DNA from: Paramecium tetraurelia
Taxonomy: Eukaryota > Ciliophora > Oligohymenophorea > Peniculida > Parameciidae
Direction: 5' to 3'
Length of the DNA: 64,000 nucleotides
Assembly: GCF_000165425.1 (NCBI RefSeq)
Contig: NW_001798971.1
Span: 74,151 to 138,150, forward strand
Part shown: positions 23,598-36,131 of the stretch, in pieces
Numbering within the stretch: position 1 is the first letter of the stretch
How the letters are laid out: every line of letters begins with the position of its first letter
Position numbers and translations under genes: made by a program
The notes under the pieces: generated by a model
The model's database searches: none
Seen by the model: only the letters and a program-made list of their open reading frames with translations
Told to the model about the DNA's origin: nothing

Positions 23598-24576
23598 TTA
23601 TTTTAAGGTAATTAAAATATTGAAGAATATTTGTTTACCCTCAGGGGTATAAAAAGACAAGGTTATTGAATGATTATTCTATATTTAATTTAAAATTTAT
23701 AATTATAAAATATACATTATATCAAATTCTATATTTATTTTCAAATTTAATACAAATTGAAAATTTAAATAATTAGTTATATGTATAATTAAACAATTTG
23801 TAGATTAAAAAATGCGTTCTTTATTTTCTTAGGGATTAAATTTTTAGTTGCATTGTTGTAATAATAATAATAATTAAAAAAAAAAAATCGTAATATATTC
23901 GATATTCAAAATTGAATCAGTTCTCATTTTTTTCTATAAATTGAAGCTTTGCATATACTTTCTTTCATATCTCATATTTTTATAAAATCAAAGATTTTCT
24001 ATTTAATATATCCAACCTCCAAAACAGGTGAAAAAAATTATTAATTCCTTATAATAAAGTCATTATGATTATTTGTTGTAACAATTTAAAAACATATTTA
24101 TAAATATATAAGTTATAATATTTAATCAAGTTCTACAAGTTTTGGAACGCTCAACACAATAAACATTCATAACAATTAATGAAATTTATATGTTAAACAA
24201 TTCAATGCAAAAATATATCATGATTTATTCAATAAGAAAATACCCCCTAATTTAAATGTGTCCTTAATAAGAGTACTTAATAATTAAGGTCATATTATGT
24301 CTTAGTTCCTCAATTAATTTATTGAAATCATAATTTTTATATAAAAATAAAGTGTTTATTTTTGTTAGGAATGATTTTTTCTATTTATATGAAAGAGAGA
24401 TGAATACTATGATCACGTAATTGAAATTCAATAAATTTCTCTATCAATCTTAAGTTGAATATTGATATTTGACTGTAATAAAATAATTTTACAAAGTTAT
24501 TTTCCTGTAATAATTAATAAGTAGAATCTGGAAATCATTTTTGGTTTATCATTATTAAAATAACCATCGATTTGAT
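23598..24576. other. Long AT-rich intergenic region
   Basis: Nearly 1 kb, among the most AT-rich stretches of the window, with homopolymer runs (for example around 23870-23890). No protein-like frame, tRNA or repeat unit was recognised. Confidence 0.45.
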
Positions 24577-26721
24577 ATGTCATCTTGCAAGACTAATGAA
24601 TGTCAAAGGCCGCCTCTTCTTGCTTTATATGATAAAATAAGCAGATTAAAATCATTGGATCGAATTTTGATAAATACAGGCTCTAATTTTAAAGCTAAAT
24701 CACCACAAAAATCACCTGACATTAGGGCAATTCTTGATCATTCTAAACTTTCTATTGAAAGATCAAAATCCTCCAAAGCAATTGACTAATAATTAAATCA
24801 TTAAAAACGAGAACAGAAAAACGACATACGAAAAGAAGGCCAGCTTTTGCAATTATATTTAATGTGTATGCATAATTCATTATAAAACCAGAGATTAGTA
24901 ATTAATTTATAAAAGAAAGCAAAGATAATAGAACCGATAAGTGTCTTCAACTTCTGGAGCCAACCTTTGTACATTAAATATGTAAGAAATCAGTTTAATT
25001 AACTTAGTGAACTTAAATTCATTAATTCCAATTAACCCAAACTTAAAAGCAAATATAAATTTTCAAGATATCAAGAAGAACTCTGCATTGCATTACGCAG
25101 TGTTGAATGAAAACGTCTCTCTTGTGTAAGCTTTGATTTTTAAGCAAATTTAAATAGACATAGTAAATTCTGAAAATATCACCCCTTTTATGCTAGCTTG
25201 TATTCAGTAAACTTTGATTTAATTTTAAAAGCGGCCATAGAGACATAATTCTTATTTTGTATGAGGAAGGAGCAGATATCAATCATTCAGATAACAAGGG
25301 AGATACCTCGCTTCATTATGCGTGTAAATTAAATTAGAAAGAGGTGGTTGAGTGTTTATTATAAATGAATGGAATTTAAATAAGAAAAAATAATGAATAA
25401 AAAATACCAGAATATTATACAAATCTATTAGAAATTCAGAAGTTGTTTTAAAGTTATCATTTATCTACAAAAAGTAAGAGAAGTAGTAATTCAGAAAAAA
25501 GAACAAAAGAGATTAAAATTTAAAATATTTTGACAGAGTACCTTAAAAAAACCAAAAAATGTCAATCAAAAGAAACTTCTACTCCTATAGTCAATTTATA
25601 ACATGAATTAAAATAGTAAAGTGTAAATCAACAAACCAATCAACTAAATCAAATTTTAATAAATACTTCATCTACTATTGATTCTTTGAAATAGTCAAAA
25701 TCTAAGGAGGATGAACGAATAGGCCCACAACAATTTTTATTAGTTGGACTCTTAGGCAGAGGAAGTTTTGGAGAAGTATATCTTGTATAAAGATAGTAGA
25801 AATTATATGCTATGAAAGTGCTACGAAAAAGCTTAATTTTCAGTATAAATCACAATTTATATAAGAGTAAAACATTTGCAGATACGCAATAACTGAGAGA
25901 AATGTCTTATCAGTATCTTCACATCCATTCATTGTTAAATTAAGATATGCCTTTTAGACCTAGGATAAATTATTTATGATATTAGACTATTGTCCAGGTG
26001 GTGACTTAGGTTAGGTCTTGACTAAGTAAAAACGATTGCCTGAAAATGTAGTCAAGCTGTATATGTGTGAGGTAATATTGGCATTAGAGGATCTCCATAA
26101 AAGAGACATAATCTTTCGAGATTTGAAGCCAGACAACATTGTACTTGATTCGGAAGGTCATGCTTTGATAACAGACTTTGGCCTATCGAAAGAAGGAATT
26201 TTTGATGCTGATAAAGGAGCTTAATCCTTTTGTGGTTCAGTAGCATATTTAGCTCCAGAAATGCTACAAAGACAAGGACATGGGAAGGCTCTAGATTGGT
26301 ATTTACTCGGAGTTGTTATGTATGAACTCTTAACTGGATTGCCTCCTTTTTATTCAGACGATAAAGATGTCTTATTTAACAATATTTAGAATGGGGAGCT
26401 TCAAATTCCAAATTACATTTCTGCAGAAGGGAAGAACCTTTTGAAAGCAGTAAGATATTATTAATTCTTTAGCTATTGAACAGAAATCCAGTAAATAGAT
26501 TGGGATCTGGAGAAGGGGATTATTTGGAAGTGAAATAACATCCTTATTTTCAAGACATAAATTGGGATAAAGTATTTAATCGAGAACTCAAGTTGCCCAA
26601 GCCTACTAATAATAAGGCGTATTTGATATCAAAAGGGGGGTAGAATGTGTTTGATTTGCAAAGTTTCATTGAAATAGAAAAATCTCATGTTGATGGATGG
26701 TCATACATTCATACAGAATGA
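24577..26721 (+). CDS. Ankyrin-repeat AGC-type Ser/Thr kinase
   Basis: 681 residues; introns 24864-24891 (28 nt, GTG start), 25207-25231, 25843-25865 and 26450-26472; TGA 26719-26721. Ankyrin repeats occupy about residues 165-270 ([36 protein letters not shown]). The kinase domain starts near residue 370 with [11 protein letters not shown], then YAMKVL (catalytic Lys), FRDLKPDN (catalytic Asp), DFGLSK, the activation-loop [13 protein letters not shown] and [16 protein letters not shown]-terminal tail with KLPKP and FIEI is AGC-like, near the PKA/S6K/PKC group. All key residues are intact, so it should be active. The ankyrin module presumably targets it. The next gene also carries ankyrin repeats. 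Confidence 0.92.
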
Positions 26722-26930
26722 ATATTTTAAATGCTAAAGTTTATTTTGATATAGATTTTTATACTCGCAATAAGATTATAACCCATTTTCTTTATAATTT
26801 TCAGGGCTTTTCTATATTTTGATCATCAGTGTTTAGATTGATAGTATTTACCAATAATATTAATTGATTAAATAGTATATATTATTTTAATCATAAATTT
26901 ATACTTCTAAGTTTAAGAATATAATTGTAG

Positions 26931-28145
26931 ATGAAGAAATCAACGGGTTAAAGCTATCGTAAAATACAAGCAGAATTTAGGTATGAGGTGTATTAATAAT
27001 TTGTAGATAACCTAGACCACATTTGATGGAAGTATAAAGTATGACAGTAATTGCGAATCAAAGTAATGAAGTTCTTATTCTTTCAGATGGAGCAGGGAAA
27101 TTTTCAATTAAAGAGTTCCTTGAGCGATAAAAAGCTAATATAAGAGAAAAGAAAACCCAATCAAGCGATAACATTATCAGGAAGATTGCTCCAATCAAAA
27201 TAGAAAATTAAAAGGGCACAAACAGTTCTCCTCGATTCAGAATAAAATTGGTCTCGAGTCCTTTAAGCACTAACCGTACTACTCTTTCGAGATCTCCTTA
27301 GACTTCAACATTTCGAAATCATAGAATACCTTTAGAATCTGATTATGTTTGTGAAACGGAGATGCATATATAAACCAATAGAATAGACAGGGCATTTCAT
27401 TAAACTGATATTGATGAAAGCACAATGTTATCCCCTAAGTCTCCTACAACACAGGATTACGGAGTAGACAGTTCTCCAGTAGTTAAAACAAGGAATGTTA
27501 TTAAATCTGTTGATGATGAAAATTTGTTGAAAGAGTAAATTAAACCTCCAAAAAGAACCAAAAAATAATTGAGACATTGTTTGCTCAGAGCCTTGAAAAA
27601 ATTGAAGGAAATGAACATCACCACTAAAATGATGGTCTAAAAATAAATATTCTCTAAAAAGCCTTATCAAAAACCTTTTTCTCAAGAATTCATTCATGCA
27701 GTAAAGTTGAATCAATTAGAGAAGGTTCATCAATATTTGGAGAAAAACAAATACTTGGTTTTCGATTTCGATTTCTTCAATATGTCTGCCTTGCATTGGT
27801 CTAGTAAAAAGGGTTTGTATGAAATGTCTGAATTGTTAATTAAGTATCATGCAGATGTTGATGCAATAGACATATTGAATAGAACACCTCTGTATTTAGC
27901 TATACAAGAAAATAACATTCCTATTATTGAGGTAAGAATCTCATTGCTAATTTTGTAGTTACTATTAAGAAATAGGGCATATCCCTGGTCTACTTAAGTC
28001 ACTGATTTGGGAGAAGTGGTTAAGGACAATAAGAAAGTTCGTAGGATCTTAACTTAAATCAGAAGAGTAAGGGTTATAATATAATTCTTAGGTGGACATC
28101 ATCAACATGTGGGGGGAGAAGAAATTAAAAGAAGAGTTTTTTTGA
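26931..28145 (+). CDS. Ankyrin-repeat protein
   Basis: 378 residues; introns 26981-27006 (26 nt), 27932-27958 (27 nt) and 28067-28091 (25 nt); TGA 28143-28145. The first 230 residues are Ser/Pro/Thr-rich and probably disordered, followed by a basic stretch. Ankyrin repeats lie near residues 265-335 (MSALHWSSKKGLYEMSELL, RTPLYLAIQENNIPIIE, then a third repeat). The 27-nt intron has no in-frame stop; if retained it would add nine residues in the middle of a repeat, so I treat it as an intron. It lies directly downstream of the ankyrin kinase on the same strand, 209 bp away, and could be a duplicate of that module or a partner. Confidence 0.85.
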
Positions 28146-28306
28146 TTTTTATATATTTTTATAATGTCACCAATCATCGTCACTTGTCATTGATCTCTCA
28201 GGTAGGGGAGAGCGCTATTCAGGGAAGAATCTTGAATAGTAAGCTATGTTCCTTTGTATCTGGCTTAACAACGAATCTTATTCTACAAAGTAATTTATAG
28301 TGAAAC

Positions 28307-29917
28307 TCAGAGGCTCTATACTAACTAAACTTATGGGGCCTTTGTGAATCTTATTGTATTAATTGGATAATAAAGTACTTATTTTCGAAAGAAAGGCAAT
28401 TATCCTTTTTAGATATGCCACATTATGGTAACTCCTTCATTAGTACAACAAACTATTAAATTATTATGATGCCACCCGATATCAAATTATTTAATGAGCA
28501 ATTTTGGATTATGTTCTATAAACATCTTCACAAATTCAAGATTGGGTAGGGAATAATAGGTGAATTGATAATTGATATTTTTGGTCATGGTAATTAAAAA
28601 GGTTTGTGCTTTTTCAATTTTCACATCTATAATTTGATCATTCAAACTAAGTTGTCGAATCAATTGCTTTTTTGATAATTAGTAGATTGATAACTTGTAT
28701 TCACTTACAATAATTAGGGAATCCTGATTTTGATCATAATGCATTCTTTTCACCTTCTCCTCAGTCTTAAGACTGTAAATCTTATTTCCCTACTCCCATC
28801 CAAATAGCCAGCCATCGTTGGCAATAGTCCATATCTTGTACTTTAATAATTTTAGAGTAGTTGATGTCTAATTACTTTGAAAGAGTGATTCTTATTAATC
28901 CTGTTTCGAATGTTGAATATTGGCACTACTATTGCCATTCACGACATTATGTTACAAAACCCAAATCATATCTTAGACTGCACTCTGATGAGCATTTAAT
29001 ACTAATTGTTTGTTCTTTCGTAGTTCAAATATTATTGCTGTTTTGTCTTTGGATGTAGTGCCGATATATTGATTGCAAGGAGATATCGTAACTGAAAGGA
29101 TCTCGCTTTGATGATGATCAATTAATGTGCACAATTTGTATACTTAGAGTTCTGAGTTGTTTAACAAATGTTATTAATAAATTATCAAATTTACCTTATC
29201 ACTTACTTACACTTGCAATGATAGATCATTAGAATATTGAACAATAGATCTACATAATAGAAATATAAATAAAACATTGAATGTTGCTCTCGTATAATTT
29301 TCTTGGTTAATTTTTAAGTGCACTGATGTTTGGAAGTGAGTTGATAATTGGATTCCAATTAGCAATGATTTTTGCATTCCAAAATCTTATTTGTCTGTGC
29401 TTATTGCATCAGAACCATGAGTCTGTTTGGTTGTAGGACTCCAATTTCTTGGTGACATATCAGTAGGATCTGCCTGATGATTTCAACACAAGTAAGAGGT
29501 TGAAATTCTGATTCGATAATGAGGTTTGCAAGCTGGTGTTTTTGTTGTTCATCTATCATATGAATTAAGAGAATAGGAACCTAAACAGCAATCTTGTAAT
29601 CGACCTCTCAATAATTCGACAGCTTCATTTATTTTTTGTTGTTGCAACAATTCTACATAATGATTTTAGACAATTATAAACATGCATTTTTGCTTCTTCT
29701 CTTAATTCACATAGGTGTTGAATAGTTATTCCAATTAATCGAAATCTTGATTCTGAATGTAGGTAGTAATCTTGGAAACAATTGAAGAATCAACTTTTGA
29801 GTCTAATTGTTATAATTGATTATAACTTGTTTTTTAGATGAGTTCTTGAATTGTTTAATAGTAACCATGATTGTTTAAATATTGAAGAAATATTTATAAT
29901 TTTTCTTATTGTTTCAT
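28307..29917 (-). CDS. LisH-CTLH-WD40 protein, WDR26/GID7-like
   Basis: 518 residues, ATG 29917, introns 29553-29580 (28 nt) and 29250-29275 (26 nt), TGA 28307-28309. Residues 5-32 fit a LisH motif (IFLQYLNNHGYYQTIQELI). Residues 45-150 fit a CTLH/CRA helical region (NEAVELLRGRLQ). The C-terminal 290 residues hold WD40 blades (ILSVTISPCNQYIGTTSKDKTA). This order is that of WDR26/Gid7, a substrate-recruiting or oligomerising subunit of the CTLH/GID ubiquitin ligase; the assignment is inference from architecture. Both introns start with GTT instead of the usual GTA, yet both are needed to keep the domains in frame. Confidence 0.82.
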
Positions 29918-30000
29918 TAAATAAATTAATAAATTGCAATCAAATAATAATCGCTCGATTATTTTTCATTAAATAAATTATCACAATTAAAAATTTATAC

Positions 30001-30806
30001 ATGATTTCCAAAATCCCTCTTAGATTGTTAAGCACCATCCAACCATTGAAGATGACAAGAGTATTTGCTCCATTCTGCACCCAATTGGAGAAGGTCAATA
30101 AAAGTATACACTCAATTAATAAAATAGCTGGATAAAAGTTAGTGAAGATAGTTGAGAAAGAATTGAAATACGAGAAAACCAATTACGTTGAGGATGACAC
30201 AGCCATTCAATTCGTCGAAAAGGCCGGATTCCAATTGGTCGACGACGAAGCCAATCACGAAGTCACATTAGAAAAGAAAGTAGGAGATGTCAAAGTCATC
30301 GTGCAATTCCAATCAAGACAACCCAATTAAGACGAAGGAGAAGAAGAAGAAGCAGAAGAACAATAGAAAAATAAGTAAAATCAAGAGGAAGAGGAAGAAT
30401 AAGAATCACATACTGAATATGCCGATTTCACAGTTTATCTCCAAAAAAGCAATGGACAAATCTTATGCTATGAATGCAGCACTTCATAAGGAGAAGTACA
30501 TCTCTTATTATATCCCATTAGGTTAATGTTAACATGGTTAGTTTGATTAAGGACTTAGAGGCTCACAAGTTGATTCCAAGATTTGAGAGAGGATTATAAG
30601 ATTACTCAGGCCCAGATTTCATTACTTTAGATGAGGTTGTCATTAATAGTTATTTTTAGAGATTACAATTGGCTTTGGTCGACTATTTGAAAGGATTTGG
30701 AATTAACGATGAATTGGGTGCATTCATTGAACACTACTCATTGGACAAAGAATAAAGATTGTACATCTAATGGTTAAACTCATTGACAACCTTCTTGAAG
30801 AATTGA
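30001..30806 (+). CDS. Mitochondrial p32/MAM33 family protein
   Basis: 259 residues, one 26-nt intron (30496-30521), TGA 30804-30806. The basic N-terminus with LRLLSTIQPLK looks like a mitochondrial presequence. The rest is the C1QBP/MAM33 fold: N-terminal helix LVKIVEKELKYEK, a beta strand region with VTLEKKVGDVKVIVQF, an acidic Glu-rich loop, then TVYLQKSNGQILCYECST, and two C-terminal helices ending in EQRLYIQWLNSLTTFLKN. MAM33 forms an acidic doughnut trimer in the matrix and supports mitochondrial translation. Convergent with the next gene, 35 bp apart. Confidence 0.92.
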
Positions 30807-30841
30807 GCAAAGTTATTCATTTGTTATTGTATAATAATTAG

Positions 30842-32634
30842 TCATTATTATTTATTCACTTTTGCCTTCAATTTCATGTGTATTCTCCAAATTGATAATA
30901 ATCCAAATATTCCTGAACTCTATAACAATATCAAACCACAAAATTTTCCGAAAAAGTTAGTTAGAATATATAATAAGGAGGTGATAGAGAAAGAGAAACT
31001 GTAAATTATATACATTAAATCGACTGAGTAAATGAACTATTATTAATTTAATAATTTACTTTTTGAAAATAAACGATCTAAAATGATATGGTGGTTGACA
31101 TCATTGCAGAACAGCTGAATCCAAAAATGAATGACATTACAAATACTAAAAACTCTATTTAAAATATGTAGATTCCCCAAGCCAAAAAGCAACCCAATTG
31201 ATATACTCCAAGAATATAATACAGTCCTCTTAATTTATTACACAATTCTATACGTTATTTTTTATGAGAAGTCTCCAAACAACCCTATATAAAAACATCC
31301 AAAAATCTGTCCTATCCCTACATACAAGAATCCTTCATAAATTGTGGCAGCCCTCATCTCAGCATCCAACACTGAATTTATTGTCAATAAGTTTGGCAAT
31401 TACAACAACAAAAAGGACATCAAATTTCCAACATTGAAAATCAAAATTATAAAATAAAAGAATCCTTCAGAACAAAGAACGGACAAAGTTAAATATAAAT
31501 TTCCAAAGTAATTGTTTTTTACATATTCCTCCATCGATATTGTTTTCTAACCAGCTTACACCCATCGCAGATCTTCAGCTGAACTTGGCTTCTCTGACAA
31601 AATATCCTATAGGTTGTTCTCTTCATATGAAAAACTTTAAATCGTAAAGAACTGCTGAGTCTGCATCATCTATACCTACTAATCCATAATTTTTTTAATC
31701 TTCCCATTTTCCCCAGTCACTTCCTCCTCTATTAGTTTATGATATAATTCATTCTGCTCTTTCTTCTAATTCATCTTCTGTAGTTCTAATTTCAAGATCT
31801 TTTTGTTTTCCTTACCATTCTCCATCAACAATTGAGCAATAATCTTATTGAACTTCTTAAACTTTGACTTCTTCTTTTCATCAGGAATTGTTAAGAATAA
31901 CGAACATAAAAACAAAGAACTGACTATCAATATAATATAAACGTGTTTTAATGTTTCTACTAATGAATCTCTACTACAAATATGAACCAGCAAATTCCCT
32001 ATCAGACTACCCACCAACCATTGAAATTGATGTCTATGCATTAAATTATAATATCTATATACATACATAAAATAGAACGAACTATAGTAAATTATCTTCT
32101 CCCGTCCACCAGCCAAATTTGACAAATAATAAAGCATCGAAAAAAGCAGCAAAGTCTTACAAAATCCTGAGATAAATGAAAACACTATTGTGAATGTCCA
32201 TAATGCAAAGACATTGCAAATAGGCTGTTCAGCGTCTTTGCAGATTGTTGCAAATTAAAGGGGTATAATAAACAAAATAGATCCTAATGAGGAAAAGAAA
32301 AATATGTATTTGAATTAAACTTTCAATAAAAGCATTGGCATCATTGGCAAACTCAAAGGGGCAGCCATCTCGTAACAAAACCATCTACAAAGATTAATAT
32401 GCGATTGTACTAAACATTTCCAAGACTTACAAGTCCTGAATCGAGACCTGATGGAAAATTGGTTGAATATAGGAAATCATATATTTGCATCATTCCCATT
32501 TTTCCAGTCATATTGAATGCCTTAAGCAACATAAACATAAAGCAGCAATAAGTTGAAAGCCACAAGTCTTTTTCTGATTTTTTTTCTTGTATTCTCAATT
32601 AATATCTATATTAAATGAATTATAATTCATTCAT
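30842..32634 (-). CDS. Polytopic membrane protein, transporter-like, unidentified
   Basis: 588 residues, ATG 32634, one 26-nt intron (32385-32410), TGA 30842-30844. About six hydrophobic spans lie in residues 20-235 and about six more in residues 370-585. A charged cytosolic loop between them (residues 240-350, rich in Lys, Glu and Gln) looks helical. A 6+6 arrangement with a central loop suggests a major-facilitator-type fold, but I see no family motif and name no substrate. A long open frame on the opposite strand (31131-31658) is rejected in favour of this one because this frame spans the whole gene with consistent membrane topology. Confidence 0.82.
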
Positions 32635-33784
32635 TTACTATAAATTTATATATGTTTAATTGTCTTAAACAAAAATTTTAAATTTGATAATGTTGTACAA
32701 ATTGTTAAATTATTGTCACAAGTAAATTACGATTAATTTTAACTCCTATAAATATCGACTCTTGTCATTATAGAATATGAACAGAATCCTAAAATTATAT
32801 CATTTCGAAGTTTAAATCAAAAATGTTAACCTATAAATTTAAATTTCAACTTCTATTTAGACAACAAAGAAAAGTAACCATTCAAGTAAACAATCAAACA
32901 ATCCAAACGACAAGAAAATATCACTTACCCAATTTCCATTATATTAAATGTCTATAACTACGAAGATAATAAGATAAATATTAATTTTAATATAATTATA
33001 TTCTATATAAACTTAAAATTGCATTTTTTAAATTCTCTTATTTATGACAATTTAGTTTAACTTTAAATAAAAGCCTAATTAATTCAAATAAGTTCTTCTA
33101 AATGATAGGAATGGAAGATTTAATTTATTCCTAACATTGTTCTATACTCTGAGGTGAATAAATTTTGGAATAAACATGTGTTCATTTGATTATAATCTAA
33201 CATGAAAAATCAAGCTATTTAAACGATTTTTTAAAAACTGCCTTGCCTATTACATTCTTATACAATAATAATATTATTGGAAACTGTAATTTAAGATCTA
33301 GTAACCTACTTTAACAGGATTACTCGTCAGCTTTTTCCATAAAATGTAAACGTTTCAAATGTGCATTTAATATTCAGATGTCCTTTGAATGATTTATCAT
33401 TTCGTATGCTAAGTATGATAGATTTTTGGCATTAATTAATTACTTGTCTTAATTTAATAATATCTCTATTGATGATTTATTGTTACTTTCACATTCATAA
33501 CATTTAGATGCACTGAAATTACGTTTATATGTCAATTAAGGATTATTGTTTAAAATAACAATAATTTGATTCTTTCTATTAATTATTTTATATCATAATT
33601 ATCTAAATCTATTAAAAATTTAAATTTTTATTAAGAATAACTGTTCTCTAAAATGAAAACGCATTTTACCTTTGCTTTTATTTATTTTATTTATTAATTG
33701 TTTTCAGTTTATGGAAAATTTAAATATATATGATTTGCGATAGAAATAGAAATAGAGCAATAAATAATTATTATTATTAATTAA
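32635..33784. other. Long AT-rich intergenic region
   Basis: About 1.15 kb with no recognised gene. Short less AT-rich patches near 33290-33350 show no tRNA or protein signature. Confidence 0.45.
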
Positions 33785-36094
33785 ATGTCTTAGAGCTCAG
33801 ATAAAAGAATGTGCAAAACTCATAATTTATAGATCATTGCCACCAATCTTAAGGAGTCTTGTGACGAGGAAAGTAGACATTTATGTGGGTAATGCCTAAC
33901 ATTAAGAACTATGGAATAGACCATCCATATAAATGAGGTGGCCTAAAATTACTTAAATGAAATTAAAACAGAGTACTATTAACAAAAGAGTAAAAATATT
34001 GAATAGGCATAAAATATACTAAGCTAACTCTAAGTTTGCATTGATGAGCTCAAAAGAAGTTTGTTGTAGATTTGTGAAAAAGTCTCTCAATAAATCACTC
34101 AAGAGATAGAGAGATTATCATCTCTTATGGAGAAATTAGATTAGACTGTTTAATCTATAGATGTTTATAATTTTGATGAATTATTTACCAAACTCTCAAA
34201 AAGAAGATTTAGAAAATTCATAGTTTTCATTCAGAAACATCTTAAAATCTCAGATAGAACAAATTTAGAATAACTAAAAAATCGAAGAATTTCTTCAATA
34301 ACTTAATTCAATAGAATTTTAAACAAGTCAAATGGAAATCTTTTAAACTCAATAATGCTCGTAGAATTAAGAAGAACATTAGATTGTAAAGATTATAATG
34401 ATAATAAATAGGACACTCCAGGACTTAAGGTAGTATGCCAAACTCACAATAAAGAAGTAATAGCCTTTGATCTTGATCCTGAGAGAGCTAAGGAAAATCG
34501 GTTAGCTTGTATTTACTGTATTGAAGAAAACTCAATAAAATATCATTCGTTGACAAAAGTGTAGAAACAGTGGAATTAATTGGAAGAAATAAAGAAAAAG
34601 AAATTGGAGGCATTGCAACAAAAAAATTATGAGAATGAATAAGTTATATTGTAATAATTAACCACTTTTACTGATATATTGCAATAGAAGAAAAATGAAA
34701 TTATTGATTATCTAAAGGAGCATAATTCAAATTTAAATAACATAATTAATTCAGCATTTTAGGGATAGAATTAAAATTGGCAGAATTTTTAAAAGAAAAC
34801 TCTTCTTGATATAGCTGAAACTTTATCTAACACTTAATTAACTGATTAGATTTAGTTTAAGTAAGAAAATTAAATATTGGAATAGGAATAGTAATTAAAT
34901 AAAAACATTTATAATTCTCTTTAGAAGGTTAAAGAAACTTGTGCGACATCATTCCAAAAAATATCTGAAAAGATTTGTAATGATTAGGAATAAGTCTTTT
35001 ATCATTCTATGATATAACAGTAGAGAGAACCTTAAATGATATCAAAAGTGGTCGAATTAAATTTGTAGATTCCATAAGAAACGAAATATCAAGAGATAAA
35101 ATAAACATAAACAGATTCAGTATCGTAAGGGCAAGCAAAGATTAATTATTTAATGTTACAAAACCCTCCAATAAGGCAAGTTGATAATTTTAGGTCATTA
35201 TGCTTTACAAAAGAGAATGATATATTAATAGCAGGATGCAATAAATCAATATAACTATACAAATTTATTTGGGGGTAATTGGAACTTATTTAATCGCTAG
35301 ATAAGCACGATTCAAATATTTGTTCAATTTATGCTATGAAGAAAAGTAAATCATTTGTTTCAGGGGATTTTAATGGGAAGGTAATCTTTTGGGTTTTTGA
35401 AGACAATAAGTTAAAATTCTAAGCTGAATTAAAGGAACATACAGATTACGTTAATTAGATATTGATGAATAAGGATGAGAATGAAATGATCACATGTAGT
35501 GATGATAAGTGTATTAAATTTTATACCAAAGAATAATAATAATGGAGATGCGTATAGACTATAAAGAATCATCAGAGTAACGTAAATGCAATATCATTGA
35601 ATGCATTAGAAAATACTTTGATTTCATGTGGATTTGATAGCCTAATTTCAGTGTTAATTAAAGATCCGCTTTTAAGAGAATGGTAAGTAAAGTAAACAAT
35701 TAAGAATGAGCAATATGGTTATAGGATTTGTTTCATTAAGAATAACCATTTCTTTTTTTAACCTCAGGGATAATCGAAAATATAGCTATTTAAAAAATCT
35801 AGTGTGAGTGGTGAATTTGAGAAGATGAATGAGTTTGATGTGACTAAAATATAGAGTAGTTGTTGTAGATGGTTCTAAATGGAATATAAGGAATAAAGCA
35901 AGTTGTTATTATGTAAGAATGGAAATTGTGTTAATTTATTTAAAGTTTAGGATGATTATTCACTAAAGGCTGAATAAACAATCACATTCGAAACTTAGAG
36001 TATTTATGGAGCAATAACAAGTGATTCTTTGTATCTAATTTTATGGGATGAGAAATCTAAGCAATTTTAAATTAGAAAATAGTACGATGAATGA
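33785..36094 (+). CDS. Zinc-finger, coiled-coil and WD40 protein
   Basis: 769 residues in one intron-free exon of 2310 bp, TGA 36092-36094. The N-terminus has MCKTHNLQIIATNL then HLCGQC, and a second Cys/His group VCQTHNKEVIAFDL then LACIYC near residue 220, both B-box-like. Residues 260-440 are Gln-rich coiled coil. The C-terminal 330 residues contain WD40 blades (DNFRSLCFTKENDILIAGC, ICSIYAMKKSKSFVSGDFNGKVIFW, MITCSDDKCIKFY). Same architecture as the minus-strand gene at 10075-11574, so the two are paralogous members of one expanded family. Function unknown; probably a scaffold. Confidence 0.87.
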
Positions 36095-36131
36095 TAGATC
36101 TAATCACAAATCAAATTTTATATTAACATCA

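Noticed and set aside
23597-23620. A possible 39-nt intron near the 5' end of the TMBIM gene
   Set aside because: The segment is in frame, contains no TGA and encodes a Gln/Asn/Pro-rich tail usual for this family; keeping it as coding needs no unusual intron length.
31131-31658. Open plus-strand frame of 175 codons with an apparent membrane span
   Set aside because: It lies entirely antisense to the minus-strand polytopic membrane protein, whose frame is longer, has consistent topology and fits a single intron. With only TGA as stop, antisense open frames are common.
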